NCBI GenBank assembly: GCA_947579605.1 | Contig: OX388317.1 | Span: 16,201,384-16,265,383 of the forward strand | DNA length: 64,000 bases | DNA from: Athripsodes cinereus | Lineage: Eukaryota > Arthropoda > Insecta > Trichoptera > Leptoceridae | Direction of reading: 5' to 3' | Shown: piece after piece, positions 12,827-24,000 of the stretch | Numbering within the stretch: position 1 is the first letter of the stretch | Layout of the letters: every line of letters begins with the position of its first letter | Notes under the pieces: model-generated | What the model was told of the DNA's origin: nothing | The model's input: the letters and a program-made list of their open reading frames with translations, nothing else | The model's database searches: none | Made by a program: the position numbers and the translations under genes

Positions 12827-12942
12827 TTTTTTGACAAAATGACTTAATGATGCCATAATGTTGACGGTATTCCAACACACATGCTAGGTAAATTTGAAGA
12901 ATCCAACGTTATTACAAATGCCCTAAAAAACACCTCAAGAAA

Positions 12943-12994
12943 ATTGGGTAACTCCAATGTTAGTATTTACAACGCTGCAAATTGGGTAACTCCA
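12943..12994 (+). repeat. Subterminal ATTGGGTAACTCCA repeats
   Basis: Two exact copies of the 14-mer (12943-12956 and 12981-12994) repeat the inner end of the terminal inverted repeat. In related transposons such subterminal repeats serve as extra transposase-binding sites. Confidence 0.65.
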
Positions 12995-13514
12995 CCATTC
13001 TGTATGGAGACTTGCGAGAGATAGGTTGTGTATTAGGAATATTTTACAAAAAAGTGGTTTTGGATATCTTATCCTGTAAAAAAATGTTAGATAACTGTAA
13101 CCATAAGTATCAGCTTTATTTTCTTAAATTTTTTAAAGTTTTTTTTTATCATTTGCTCCTTATGTGATGTAGTTAATATGTAAGGTACTCACATTTTAAA
13201 TAATGCAACTTTTGCAAGAGTTACTACGTGGAATTTAATTATTACTGGATATGTTTGCGCACAAATTTTGAAGCTGATTTACTAATATTGTATTGTTTTT
13301 TAACACATATTATGTTATTATTTTATAGTCAAATAAAAAATCTAGGTTTTAATACTTAAATAAACGACTTTATTTTTTGATATATTAGGATTTGTTGAAT
13401 CATGATTATTTTTAAATAAGCTCAAAATCCGAAGAACTGAACGTGTATCTGCATACATTACCTACTTATCATAAGTTTAATTTCTCGACCGACGGTTCTT
13501 GGTGGAAGTGCATA

Positions 13515-13643
13515 TTACTACTACTACTACTATACCATCACGGCATATCCCACAAGTGGGGTAGCCAGCAGATCAGCTGCATGTAAGAAACATGCAAACT
13601 GTCCTCTTCGTGCCAATATAAAATCAAGACATTCAGGATGGGT
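13515..13643 (-). repeat. Retroposon tail, family B, with (TAG)n end
   Basis: Read on the minus strand it matches 46865-47028 closely: CACCCATCCTGAATGTCTTG, TTGGCACGAAGAGGACAGTT, CTGGCTACCCCACTTGTGGG, ATATGCCGTGATGGTATAG, then TAG repeats. It is inserted inside the TA transposon. Confidence 0.8.
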
Positions 13644-13726
13644 GTATATTAATAATAAGTGCATATTAATAATTTTTAAAATGAAACACGATATATAGTT
13701 ATTCCACTATTGACATTATTTATTTT

Positions 13727-13766
13727 GCGAGCCGGCTTTCAAGAGCTTCCGCTCTCATCGTCAGGC
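13727..13766 (-). repeat. Dispersed stem-loop motif, copy 1 (hammerhead-like core)
   Basis: On the minus strand it reads GCCTGACGAT, then a 6-bp stem GAGAGC/GCTCTT closed by GGAA, then GAAAGCCGGCTCGC. The same block recurs at 22583-22623 with the stem preserved. CTGANGA-stem-GAAA resembles a hammerhead ribozyme core, and Penelope-like elements often carry such motifs. However, one extra base separates CTGANGA from the stem and I cannot confirm the other helices. Confidence 0.4.
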
Positions 13767-13995
13767 AAAAGTGAAATGTTTACTCATCATTTTATAGATG
13801 AATAGCAGACTAAAGACTATGGTTAAATTAGTAACTGAAAATTGAAGGAGTGAAGAAAATCGTATGAGTGAAACAAATCCCAGAAATCATGATTTTCTAC
13901 AAATTTATCAAAGACAATTCGAATTTTTATAATGGAATTGGCCCATCATATTACTTGATAGTGGTAATCTTGCAGAAATCCAAAATATAAATACC

Positions 13996-14224
13996 TACTG
14001 ATGATAATAATTTAGATAATAATGCGACACAAGGGATATTGTTAGATGCACAGGCTAATGCTATTGATCATAATATTGCAACAGAGAAGGGCAGCATAAG
14101 AGTCAACATCTCGTTAGTCCCATATTCAGAACATTCAGATTTTGATGAAAACTCTGAGACTTCTCTTGGAAAAAGGATGAACCATGGAGTAATAAAAATT
14201 TAAAAAATCAAAAAGAGGTGTGAT
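13996..14224 (+). pseudogene. Coding-like relic, unknown protein, possibly transposase C-terminus
   Basis: One frame stays open for about 69 codons (13996-14203) with acidic, non-random content, including DNNATQGILLDAQANAID and YSEHSDFDENSETS. A frameshift within SETS then gives SWKKDEPWSNKNLKNQKEV and a stop. The following sequence contains AATAAA (about 14580) and is repeated at 17670-17800. It lies inside the TA transposon in the orientation expected for its gene, but I cannot name the family. Confidence 0.35.
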
Positions 14225-14244
14225 AAACTCGCCCTCTGTATATT

Positions 14245-14496
14245 ATTATTATTATTTATAAGATTACGGCAACCCGTCCCTTGTGGGACGATTTGTGCCA
14301 AGTACAATATTTTTAGAATATAACACGTAATATTAAGGCATTTACTTATAAAATAATAAAAATTCTTTTGGCGGATTTTAAAATCTTAGATATACAGAGA
14401 GGGCATCAGTGTGCAAGAGGCAAGACACTTTGATCGGATACTGGACTTCAGCTATCTCATAATACAAGTCGTAAGAGTCTCTTATTGGGCAACCGA
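14245..14496 (-). mobile_element. Short retroposon (252 bp) with (AAT)n tail and perfect 12-bp target duplication
   Basis: CCTCTGTATATT occurs at 14233-14244 and again at 14497-14508. Between them is a unit whose minus-strand 3' end is a hairpin, CGTCCCACAAGGGACG, then GGTTGCCGTAATCTT and AAT repeats. Removing it restores the sequence shared with 17690-17760. No clear pol III A or B box was found, so it may be a 5'-truncated LINE rather than a SINE. A diverged copy of the tail is at 32708-32765. Confidence 0.75.
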
Positions 14497-14819
14497 CCTC
14501 TGTATATTGATCACACCTAATTTGAATGCATTTTTTTTATTAAATTGTATATATTGTGATCAATGTGTAGTAAATAATGAATAAATAAATTGCCTCAAAG
14601 GAAGAAAAGCCTTGGCCCAAAAAATATTGTCTACTTAAATAATCTAAACGAGACTGAAAATATCTTCACGAAAATGGACTCAGGACTACCACGATATCTA
14701 AAATAATGCTCCACACGAATTATTATTTTCACATTTTGTCACTCTTCATTATTTTTGTCTAGCTATCAACGAGTATATCTCTAAAGGTGCAACTTTTTTG
14801 TTCAACTATGTTCAACTCC

Positions 14820-15084
14820 GTGATACAGGATAGACGATGTTCCAGGCTGGGTAATATCCTGAAAAGGCTAATTGGCCAAAAAGAGCACCGGTCTTCCGTC
14901 CGCAAGGATTCGTCAGCCCGTGATTTCCCTCTTTCACAATAAACCGTTCTTATAACGACAACAGCAGAGCGCAGGAAATATCGTAGAAAGAGGTGACGCA
15001 ATTGGCACAGAGTCGCTCTGAATGGAGGAGGCTGGTTTCTGCCCTGTCCTCCCGAGAGGAGCGTTGATGATGATGATGATGATG
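14820..15084 (+). repeat. LINE 3'-end relic with (GAT)n tail, copy 2
   Basis: The second half aligns with 12036-12189. The upstream part (about 14820-14920) reads as a short coding-like stretch on the plus strand with no firm family match. The tail is seven GAT-type triplets at 15065-15084. It lies inside the TA transposon. Confidence 0.55.
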
Positions 15085-15194
15085 TTGAAGTATTTATCCT
15101 ATATATATTACTTCAATTTAATTTGATTTTCATATAAAACACTTTAAAAATAACATTATTATGAGACCAAACAGTATACAATACTTATAGGCAA

Positions 15195-15261
15195 ATTGGG
15201 TAACTCCATCAATTATAGCATTTATTTTACAAAATCTATCACAGAAAATTAGGTAACTCCA
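15195..15261 (+). repeat. Subterminal ATTGGGTAACTCCA repeats, right side
   Basis: One exact copy (15195-15208) and one with a single change, ATTAGG (15248-15261), of the transposon's 14-mer. Confidence 0.6.
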
Positions 15262-15416
15262 AAAAAAGGCCACAAAACCATTATAAACATAATTATGTCA
15301 TGGTCATTTTGTTACGAACATGTATCTACATCATGTAGATATTTTAGAATAAGGAAAATAATAATATGCATAACAAAAATATTTAGTTTTTTGTCCGCCC
15401 TGTAAAGTAGCTATTT

Positions 15417-15449
15417 TGGAGTTACCCAATCTGCGAATTAAGGTATCGA
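15417..15449 (-). repeat. Right terminal inverted repeat of the TA transposon
   Basis: Exact reverse complement of 12794-12826; followed by TA at 15450-15451. Confidence 0.8.
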
Positions 15450-15451
15450 TA

Positions 15452-17265
15452 TTGGAAAAATAAAGAAGCAATGATAGATTTGTCATAACCACACAAGCAT
15501 ATGGCTAACTGTGAAAGTATTAGGGATAAGTATATTAAGATATAATACAGATTAACCCAACTAAACCTCAAAAGTCTCACGCTGAACAAAAATTTCTATC
15601 AAGAAAAAAGAGTACCTTTTAATTGGTTATATGTTTATTTACATATATTCAAAATTAAATAAACTTATAGAAAAAGCTAAAAGCTTGACATGATATTTTA
15701 TTACAATAAAAATGGTGGATTAATACCAAACCATAAAGGAGCATAATGTTTGTTAATAGTGCATTATTTGATGATTATATTATTGTTATCGACTCAATGC
15801 TAGAATAATTGCTATTCAAAGGAGTGTGTTAGGGAGTTACGCTACATCAACACCTTAAGGCTAGGTTTCATACTTACACCTCTATTCCTATAGAATTATG
15901 TTACATCGCACCCCAGCATAATACCCATTGAAATAGATCTACTGTTAGTACCTGCTAACTATAATGCAACCACTCTGTTACCTATAGAAATATAATAGTT
16001 ACATTTAGAAACATACGTTGTAAAGGAGAATGGTCGTTTCTGTTTGAGATTGAAAAATCAAAGAAATGATATGAATAGAAAAATTAACTCAATGCGCCCT
16101 TTGTAGTATCAACTACAATTTATCGAAGTATAAAAGGACAAAAATATAAAAAAATGCGAAACACTTAATCTTAAGTTATATTATTTTCTTTGTCGTAGGT
16201 ACCAGAGATAGTTATTACGGAACACGGAACAGCGTAACTTGTGATTTCTGAGAGTAGTGGAGGTTTTCAGTATACTGTCTAAAGTCTATTTTTCACATAA
16301 TTGTAAGACTCCTAAAAGGTACCCATTTTCACAAAACGTTACATTAAGAATATATTTATAAACACAAGAAACACAAAAGGTTCTTGTTTCTTGAGATTCA
16401 AAATCACGGAAGAGTTTTGGAAATACGTTTATCCAGCAGTAAAGAAATGAAGGCTTGAAATAAATTAGTACGAACCCAAATAAAAAATGTAAGTTAAATT
16501 ACTAGAAATATTACATTCAGTATTTCCACAGTGACGTTATTAGTTGTGAGCCGACTTGGCGTAAAGATTTGCAAACAAGCAAAAAACACTCGGTTTTTGA
16601 CATTGACTATTTCAAGTTTAAAATATTCATAAAAATGGAATGTTCAGTTTATTTTGATCAAATCACATTACTAAATTGAGCAATTCATTTGGGAATGTAA
16701 TGACGTATATTATATTATTATTAACAAGCAACATTGCCTTTGTGCAGGAAACTTTGTTACATAACTATGTAAGTAAGCAGGCATACAATATCGGATTCTC
16801 GACTATTAAACTTATGTACTTGCGCTCATAATAACACTAAAGTTCAACTTGTATGGAATGGAAAATAAAATATATTATATTGTCGTTATTATTTTCTCAT
16901 ACTATTACACCTACAACTGCTGTGGGAATATATAAATATAAAGATAGATAGAAGTAGTAATGGTATAGCCTGGAAGTCTATTGAATAGTCGTTAAGAATC
17001 TGGATCCGTGAAAAGGCGAGGGAGATATTCAATATTAAAAATATTGAGACTCCCTTAAGAGATCGTACTGAGGAAGTAAGTAAGCCAACGGTACATTATT
17101 TCACATACTATGTATGTTTCCGACTAAGTGTTTGGCTTCTTGTTAAATGTTGGATTTGTTTGAAACATACTGTAATAAGTAGGAATTTTAACATTATATT
17201 ACTTTTAACATTGTATTACTTTTAAGAGTAATTTGTTATTTACCGTAGAGCACCCAGCAAAGATT
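15452..17265. other. No gene seen
   Basis: AT-rich sequence with short random frames; no element ends or RNA genes recognised. Confidence 0.5.
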
Positions 17266-17434
17266 TGGTCTACTCTTTTCCATAAGTTTTCAAGTGTCCT
17301 GTAGAAGTGTAGAAGGCACTTTCACTGTACTTTTAATTTTTTGTTGGCACGGAAAGGGCAGCTTCCATGTTTTTACGTGCAGCTGGTATACCGACTACCC
17401 CACTTTTGGGATATGCAGTGATGGTATAGTATGG
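17266..17434 (+). repeat. Retroposon tail, family B
   Basis: TTGGTCTACTCTTTTCCATAAGTTTTC...GTGTCCTG aligns with 4930-4975. TTGGCACGGAAAGGGCAG...GACTACCCCACTTTTGGG and ATATGCAGTGATGGTATAG match the tail consensus. Diverged, with one TAG-like remnant at the end. Confidence 0.65.
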
Positions 17435-17669
17435 TTTTACGCAATTTGTTTGTAAATATTTGGAAAACCAAAGTTATACGTTCACCTGAATTTTATCTTA
17501 TTTATTAATTTAAATGCATGTTCTGGTGTTTTTGTTTTTTTTTTTGTATTATGTTTTAAACTTTGATGATTTTTTAAAACCCTTCAGGTAAATTTAGGAT
17601 CTTCACTGGTCCACCTTTAAATTTTGTAATTTTTTATCATGTACTATAATTGACTGTCTGATCCTGTGT

Positions 17670-17800
17670 AAAAAAAAAGTGAAGAGATCGCGTCTCTGCG
17701 ATAAACTCATCCTCTGTATGTTGGTTTATTTAGTTTGAATGTATTTTTCTATGAAATTGTAATCAACCTTCAATATATTATAAATGAAATGAGTTTAAAA
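17670..17800 (+). repeat. Copy of the 3'-UTR-like sequence found at 14206-14590
   Basis: GCGATAAACTCATCCTCTGTAT, then TTTGAATGTATTTTTCTATGAAATTGTA and downstream AT-rich sequence, matches 14217-14244 joined to 14509-14590. This copy lacks the 252-bp retroposon and so acts as the empty site. It lacks the coding-like part seen at 13996-14224. Confidence 0.55.
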
Positions 17801-17940
17801 AAAATCTATCCTTTTTTCAATTAACAAAACATTCTATTCATTACATATAATTCTATGAACTCAATATTGATATCCATGTTCTTAACTGATTTTATTTTAG
17901 GTTGAATATACCCGATAGAAAAAAGGTTCTCTTTTCTGTA

Positions 17941-18103
17941 GATTTTCGAATGTCCTTAAAACCCCACATTTAAGACAATTTCAATGATGAGGCATGCCAC
18001 ACATCCCAAATTTCTGTTTTTTTTTGGCACGAGGACAATCTGTATGTGCAGTTAGTCCGCTGAGTACCCCACTCGCGGAATATGAAATGATTGTACAGCA
18101 GTA
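17941..18103 (+). repeat. Retroposon tail, family B, diverged
   Basis: GATGAGGCATGCCACACATCC, TTTTGGCACGAGGACAATCTG and GAGTACCCCACTCGCGGAAT follow the consensus order of the tail. Upstream TTTTCGAATGTCCT also fits the longer family. Confidence 0.55.
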
Positions 18104-20860
18104 TTTGTTAAGAAATATAAACAGATATTGAGAAAAGGGAAAATAATCTTCTCTCAGCTTCGATAAAAAAAACTTGCAAATGGCTTTTTACATATGTAAA
18201 AGGTGATTAATTTATTATGAACAAACTGAACAATAAATCAAGATGTAAATATTTATGATAGATACACTACGATCATATCGATTCACAAAAAAACACTTGT
18301 GAACACAAGAGTGCACAAGATTATAAATCAACACATATAAATGAGAAGTTTTCAAAGACAAAATATAATTTTTTTATGTTGTGATAAATACTTTTTATTG
18401 TTATCAAATTAACGATCCCCCATAAGGCTGCATTTATAAATAAGATATCTTATTTCTGTTTATCTGCTATAAAGAAAAGAGTTTGAAAAAATAGCCAGCT
18501 AAATTAGTATACAGAGTGCATTTATGAAACTATACTTACACTGGTTATGTATCAGGTTTATTTAGTAAATTAATAAAATAATCATCGAGTATAGGCACGT
18601 TTGTTTGTTTGTATATCGATTTTGCTCAGGGCATATTGAGTTATATTATTATTTTCCGGAATAAATTAATTAACAAATTTATATGAAAAAATACAACATA
18701 TGCAAAGGCTGTAATTGATCAGCAATGCTTTATTGGTTTGTTTGTCAGACAAACAAATTACTGGTTTGTTCAATGAAATTTTAATTACAAATGTAAAGCA
18801 ACAAACATCCTGAAAATAAGGGTGGGAGGGAGTCAAATATCCGATTTCCTGATTTATAACAAATATTTCTACAAAACAACCATCAACATTTTGATAGAAA
18901 CTGCGTAAGTACCAACCGAGAGAATTTGCAAAACTACTATGAATACAATGAATCTATCAGAACCATTAAATAGTATTCGTAGGTAAACTTTAGTAAATGG
19001 CAATGAATAGTTTTCATCTATTTGGTATCTCGTTAATCAATATTTTAGTGTAAAAATAAGAATATAAATACCTGTTTCCTTGTAGTTAATGAAGCAGCAT
19101 TAAACCTGAAAAACTATAAAATTTGCCACAAAAATATATATGTAATTCAAACTGTAAAAAGACAATTGGTTTTGACAAAATACAAAATCAACGCAGGCCA
19201 CACGATACAAAGAAAAGATTCTTACTTACCAAGATACTATACCTTGACGAAAAAATTTGAGTATATAACTGGAATCACTATTTTTGAGCTTCCGATCGTT
19301 GGTCGGTTGATAACAGCAGGTCTTCAGATCTTTCTTCCTTCAGCTCTCTCTTCCAACTTCTCAAGATATTTTGGTTTTGAAAAATCTACTTTGAGTGGTT
19401 TTCTCACAGGTCTTTGTACCAATTTACGATTTCTAATTCTAAAATTGACGGGCTACTTTTCCATGAGTATAATATATAATTATTTTTATCTGCACGTAAT
19501 ACATAACTTTAATGTAGGTATATAATTTTATATTGAGTAAATAAATATTTAGTTGGTAATTAATACTCGTACAATGTAATGGTGTTTTATTATGTAAATT
19601 AGTGTTTTAATAAATGCGTAGCCACATAATAATATGATATGATTACAGCTGATAATATTTGCACGATAATTGATGATGTTGGTCATCGTTTGATTTATGT
19701 TAGATGAAATTTATTGCCTACCTGTTTGTTATAGGGGGATAGAGAGAGAAATGATTCATGGTATCCTGATGGATATTTCCATGACAATATCAAATATCTA
19801 TGACAAACTGTATGTAATATTTATGTAATCTTTCTACACAATTCTGTAATATAATATAAATGTGTGTAAACGCATTTTTAAAAATAAAATTGAACATTGC
19901 ATTTTTATTTCGCAATTGAATCTCTTTGAGCGAATGATGTCATATTATTTATATTTCATAATTCAATCTCTTTGAGCGAATGATGTCATATTGTATTCAT
20001 AATATGTGAATATTGTAATCAAAAGTTTATTAAATTTAGTAAATATTCCGACTAAGTGATATTACATTTTTAATATTACATACGTTTGACTAAAAGGCCT
20101 TATAATGTAACATAGTAAAATAATTAGTTTTCAAGTTGAAGAAGTTCAGATTTTAAAGCATGAATACAATTTTCTTTCTAAGAATTAAATGCATACTCAT
20201 ACTTATGTACCATCTAAATGATAATTTCTTGTTCATTGCATGTAATTCATATCACCCCGGAAACATCGCCATCATCCTATATCCTATTGAATGATATATG
20301 AAATACACCGCGACATAATTAGCAATGTCACTCAATGCGGTTTCCTGTGACCGACAAACACGAATACTATTCCTAACAACCCCATGCAGATACTTTATAC
20401 CTACTATAATGACCATCTAATACCTAATCATTATGATGATACACATCCAAAACACTTATTACATATTCTGTTTTAATGTATGTTAAATACAAAATTACAG
20501 ACTTGGTTTTAAAGTTGTTTACAATAAAGAAATTTTGAGGGTATGATATAATATTCTTCTTGATTAACTGTACTTGATTAACTTTTTTTATATGTCAATC
20601 TATCCTCATTTTTAACTAATATACTGAAGTTTTACTGCAAAAGTTTATAAGGATAAATCCTCTGAATTTTGAGATAATTCAAAAATGGGAATGAGTTTTT
20701 AATAACCAGCCGAATCCGTATTTGAACACAAAACAAAATAAACCGAATTCTTATGAAAAATATATTCCAGGAGAGTTTACTAGTATGAGACTATTTCACT
20801 AATGTGTCTTCTAAATATTTTGTTTGATATATAATTGATAATAATATGATGATAATAATG
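18104..20860. other. Mostly featureless; short local duplication only
   Basis: AT-rich. The plus-strand frame at 19166-19525 (119 codons) has no recognisable motif and I do not accept it as a gene. A small palindrome (TTTGTTTGTC/GACAAACAAA) lies near 18738-18758. Confidence 0.45.
19915..19992 (+). repeat. Local direct duplication of a 32-bp segment
   Basis: ATTGAATCTCTTTGAGCGAA followed by TGATGTCATATT (19915-19946) recurs at 19961-19992 with one change, 46 bp apart. Probably a replication-slippage duplication. Confidence 0.8.
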
Positions 20861-20870
20861 AGTTCGTCGG

Positions 20871-20881
20871 TAGCCTGGAGG
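20871..20881 (+). promoter_or_regulatory. Pol III A box of the SINE
   Basis: TAGCCTGGAGG fits the A-box pattern with one deviation in the middle; 33 bases separate it from the B box, a normal tRNA-like spacing. Confidence 0.65.
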
Positions 20882-20913
20882 TAGAGTCTCGGCCTCGTGA
20901 ACAGGGGGTCCGT

Positions 20914-20924
20914 GGTTCGATCCC
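20914..20924 (+). promoter_or_regulatory. Pol III B box of the SINE
   Basis: GGTTCGATCCC matches the B-box consensus at every fixed position. Confidence 0.85.
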
Positions 20925-21039
20925 AGGTACCGGCAAAACTCCCCTTTCACGACACAAGCTTTTAGCTTACTGTGAAAGGTGTAAAAGGTTGTATTTGGTT
21001 TTATAACAAAACCCAGATATATCTTTAAAAAAAAAAAAA

Positions 21040-24000
21040 TGAAAATATTGAGACACACAGTAGGTACGTTAACAGTAAATTTATTTATATTTACTGATAT
21101 ATCGTGATATTTTAATAGTAATTCAGAAATCTGGTTGTTCCTATCCTTATATAAACATGATTATTGATATACTTACAGGTTAATCTCTACCAATAATTTC
21201 AATAATATTGTTGTATTAATAATATAACTATAAACCAATTAAATTCCATCCATATTAATAATAATTTACAAATACACCAAAGGTGTTATTACGATTATGA
21301 TTGTCAAAATTGAAATTTCACAATAATACGTATTAAAAGCAATATCCGGTACATTGATATAATAAAACGTATCTATACGAGCACTAATAGCACCTATATA
21401 GAAATGATTGTGGCTCTGTGGTATAATTTTATAATTGTTTTAATTATTATTGTAATATTAGTTATCAGAATTATTTCTACCGTTTGTGTAATAATCCCTT
21501 TTATTATTTTCCTAATTCGTTAATCCAATTCGGGTGATAATCATCCCACAAATTTTATTAAACTCTCAGCAAATTGATATTAAAACTTTAATGTAAATAT
21601 CGATGAAAACTAAATTTGTAGTAGGGCATGTTCAGATTTTCTTATCTTGTGTCATTACTATAATTTTTTTTTTGGAAATACGTATCTTATACAATTTTCA
21701 AATATCTTCTTGTAATAAGATTAGAATACTTTAAGAAATTGTATAGATCTATCGTCGTGTATAAAAATGCTGTAATATAATTGTAAATTTTGGTAGTTTT
21801 CAAATCGCAAGCCAATGGGATATGATTTCGCTTATAATTGCAAAAATGACACACTTGATATGCCGATACGATATCAATATTTTTTTTTAGTAAATTGGAC
21901 ATTATAGATGATTTGAAATCAATCTCTCAAATATGATGTGGAAAATGTAGTGTTGAAAATTATTTACATAAACAAGGTTGAAATAAAATTATTGAAAAAG
22001 ATACGTATATCAAAATATGTCATTTTTGCACTTAATTATACTTTTTTAAATAAAAGAATTTGATTTAATTTAGAGATATTTTATTGAGATAGTTTTATAT
22101 ACCAATTAATATTTATGAATCGCAGATAAATTACATACATTGGATATTTAAAAATCTTAGTTAAATATTTATGTATAAACTAGGTATCTAGAGATATATG
22201 TAGGTAGTTATATGTTTTTTGATTATAATAGGTATGTCAAATGAAATTCATATGGAAAATTTACAAGAGACGCTATGAATTTACTTACCTGAATCTAATA
22301 TACTTGTTATTACTTTTTATACAATCTTCACAACTCCTGAGCGCGTTATTAATGTGAACTACTAGATACCTAGTTGGTTCTATATTATATACCCATGTAG
22401 TTCATGAATTCTTCCTTAATATTTTGATAATTTCTATGTTTAAAGTCTATGCTCATTAGAACTATCACACTACGATCATAACTTTCTTCTTTCACGTACC
22501 TTCGTCTGTAGATTTTAAAAAATAAGTTTGTTGACATAAATACGTTTTAGGACTTATTTTCACGTGACGTTAGATACAAGTCGCGAGCTGACTTTCAAGA
22601 GCTTCTACTCTCATCATCAGGCAAGCTTAAAGTATTATATTTAACATCGTAGTACTCATTTAAATACTTGAAATTCCTAATGATAGATGAAAGTAGTTGA
22701 AAGGCATCATAATTATGCCTTTTTAGTAATGATGATTTTTTCTAACGATTAATTTACAACAATGCCTATTGTTCCCTCAGAGGACAAAACATGCATACAT
22801 TAGATTAGAATTTGCATATTTTGTTCGTCCATTTCGTAGAATGATGCGTTCTAATAGGCATAGACTAACAATCTACTTATAATTTTCTAATAGAAATTAT
22901 TCTACTGAAGATGAAGATATATTATGAATTAGAAAATACCTGAACAAATTTATTATGGTTTTGATAAAAAATTAATGAAAAAATGAAGTCGAAAGTCGTA
23001 CATTTTTGATAGACATTGTTTGTTACTATTATAGATCAAACAATATAATATGAGGAAACTATGTAATAGTTTGATATATTTTTGGATAATGTTTCTCAAG
23101 TTTTATACTAAATTTGTATGTTTCTTAAAAAAAAGGAAAGTAAAGTTTTTAAAACTTATTTTCTTATACAACATTACATAGATGCTATATCATAATTTTA
23201 AACATCAGAAAGAAATGTTGTTCACTTACTCTAATACCTCGAATAATACCATTCCATTTTGTTTCAGGGAAAATTTATATTTCAAAAGGTAGGTATATTC
23301 GTATCTCAAACAAAGTATCAAAAATCATAACAATTCGCGTATGTACATACATTATAATTATATTTCTCATCCTGTGTGATACAAAACTATTACACTTTAA
23401 CTTGTGAAACCAGTAAGTAAACTGAATTAATATGTACCTAATATTATATTAAATAGATATAAATTTCAATGCATTTAATGCTTTTCTATTATTTAAGTTT
23501 GTTTCATGAAATTAAAATGTTTTCATATCAGCTAAGTGGATCTCAAAAGAAATACTGGATTATACGTAATTAAGGATATTTTTATCTGCAATATTTTATA
23601 TCTTTGGAAAAATGCGACATTTCATTCGCAGTTAAAAGTGCTTCAAAGAAAAAAATATTTCAAAAAATAAACTATTAAATAATGTGTAGCTGGAAGTCTC
23701 TCCCTTCGTATGACATAAAACCTTTAAAATCCACTTGCTCCAAATTTATTACATGTGCAGTTAAAAAATAATTACTTTCTTACTGACAAAAACACAGCTA
23801 TGTTTCATACAACCAGTGGTGCATGGTATTTTTTATTAATTTTGAAAAATAATATTAACGAAAATATTTTTAATGTCGCTATATTTTTTCGGATCATCAT
23901 AGAACGGAAAGTTATTATTGATCGTTCGATAAAAGAATATTAATAATTTTAAAGTATTTAATGATAACGTGATGATTTCCTTCTTAATTTGAAGATATAT

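Larger units (their letters stand above)
12794..15449. mobile_element. DNA transposon with 33-bp inverted repeats and TA target duplication (Tc1/mariner/pogo-like), degenerate
   Basis: The left end TCGATACCTTAATTCGCAG... (12794-12826) recurs as an exact reverse complement at 15417-15449. Both ends are flanked by TA (12792-12793, 15450-15451), the usual target of the Tc1/mariner/pogo superfamily. The inner part of the inverted repeat, ATTGGGTAACTCCA, is repeated inside at 12943, 12981 and 15195, and at 15248 with one change, all in direct orientation. No transposase is intact. The only coding-like remnant is at 13996-14224. Later insertions at 13515-13643, 14245-14496 and 14820-15084 broke it up. 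Confidence 0.7.
20861..21039 (+). mobile_element. tRNA-derived SINE
   Basis: The first 75 bp resemble a tRNA gene: TAGCCTGGAGG (A-box-like, 20871-20881) and a perfect B box GGTTCGATCCC (20914-20924) in a plausible tRNA order. A tRNA-unrelated body follows and contains a short inverted repeat, CCTTTCACGACA/ACTGTGAAAGG. The unit ends in a 13-base poly(A) at 21027-21039. It would be transcribed by RNA polymerase III and moved by a partner LINE. I found no convincing target duplication. No other copy is in this window. Confidence 0.85.

Noticed and set aside
16700..16745. Satellite-like AACAAGCAACATTGC
   Set aside because: Only about 15 bp match and the neighbouring monomer sequence is absent; taken as chance.
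19166..19525. 119-codon plus-strand frame
   Set aside because: No recognisable motif, biased to hydrophobic AT-rich codons, no conserved partner; probably chance.
20780..21058. 92-codon minus-strand frame
   Set aside because: It is the antisense of the tRNA-derived SINE.
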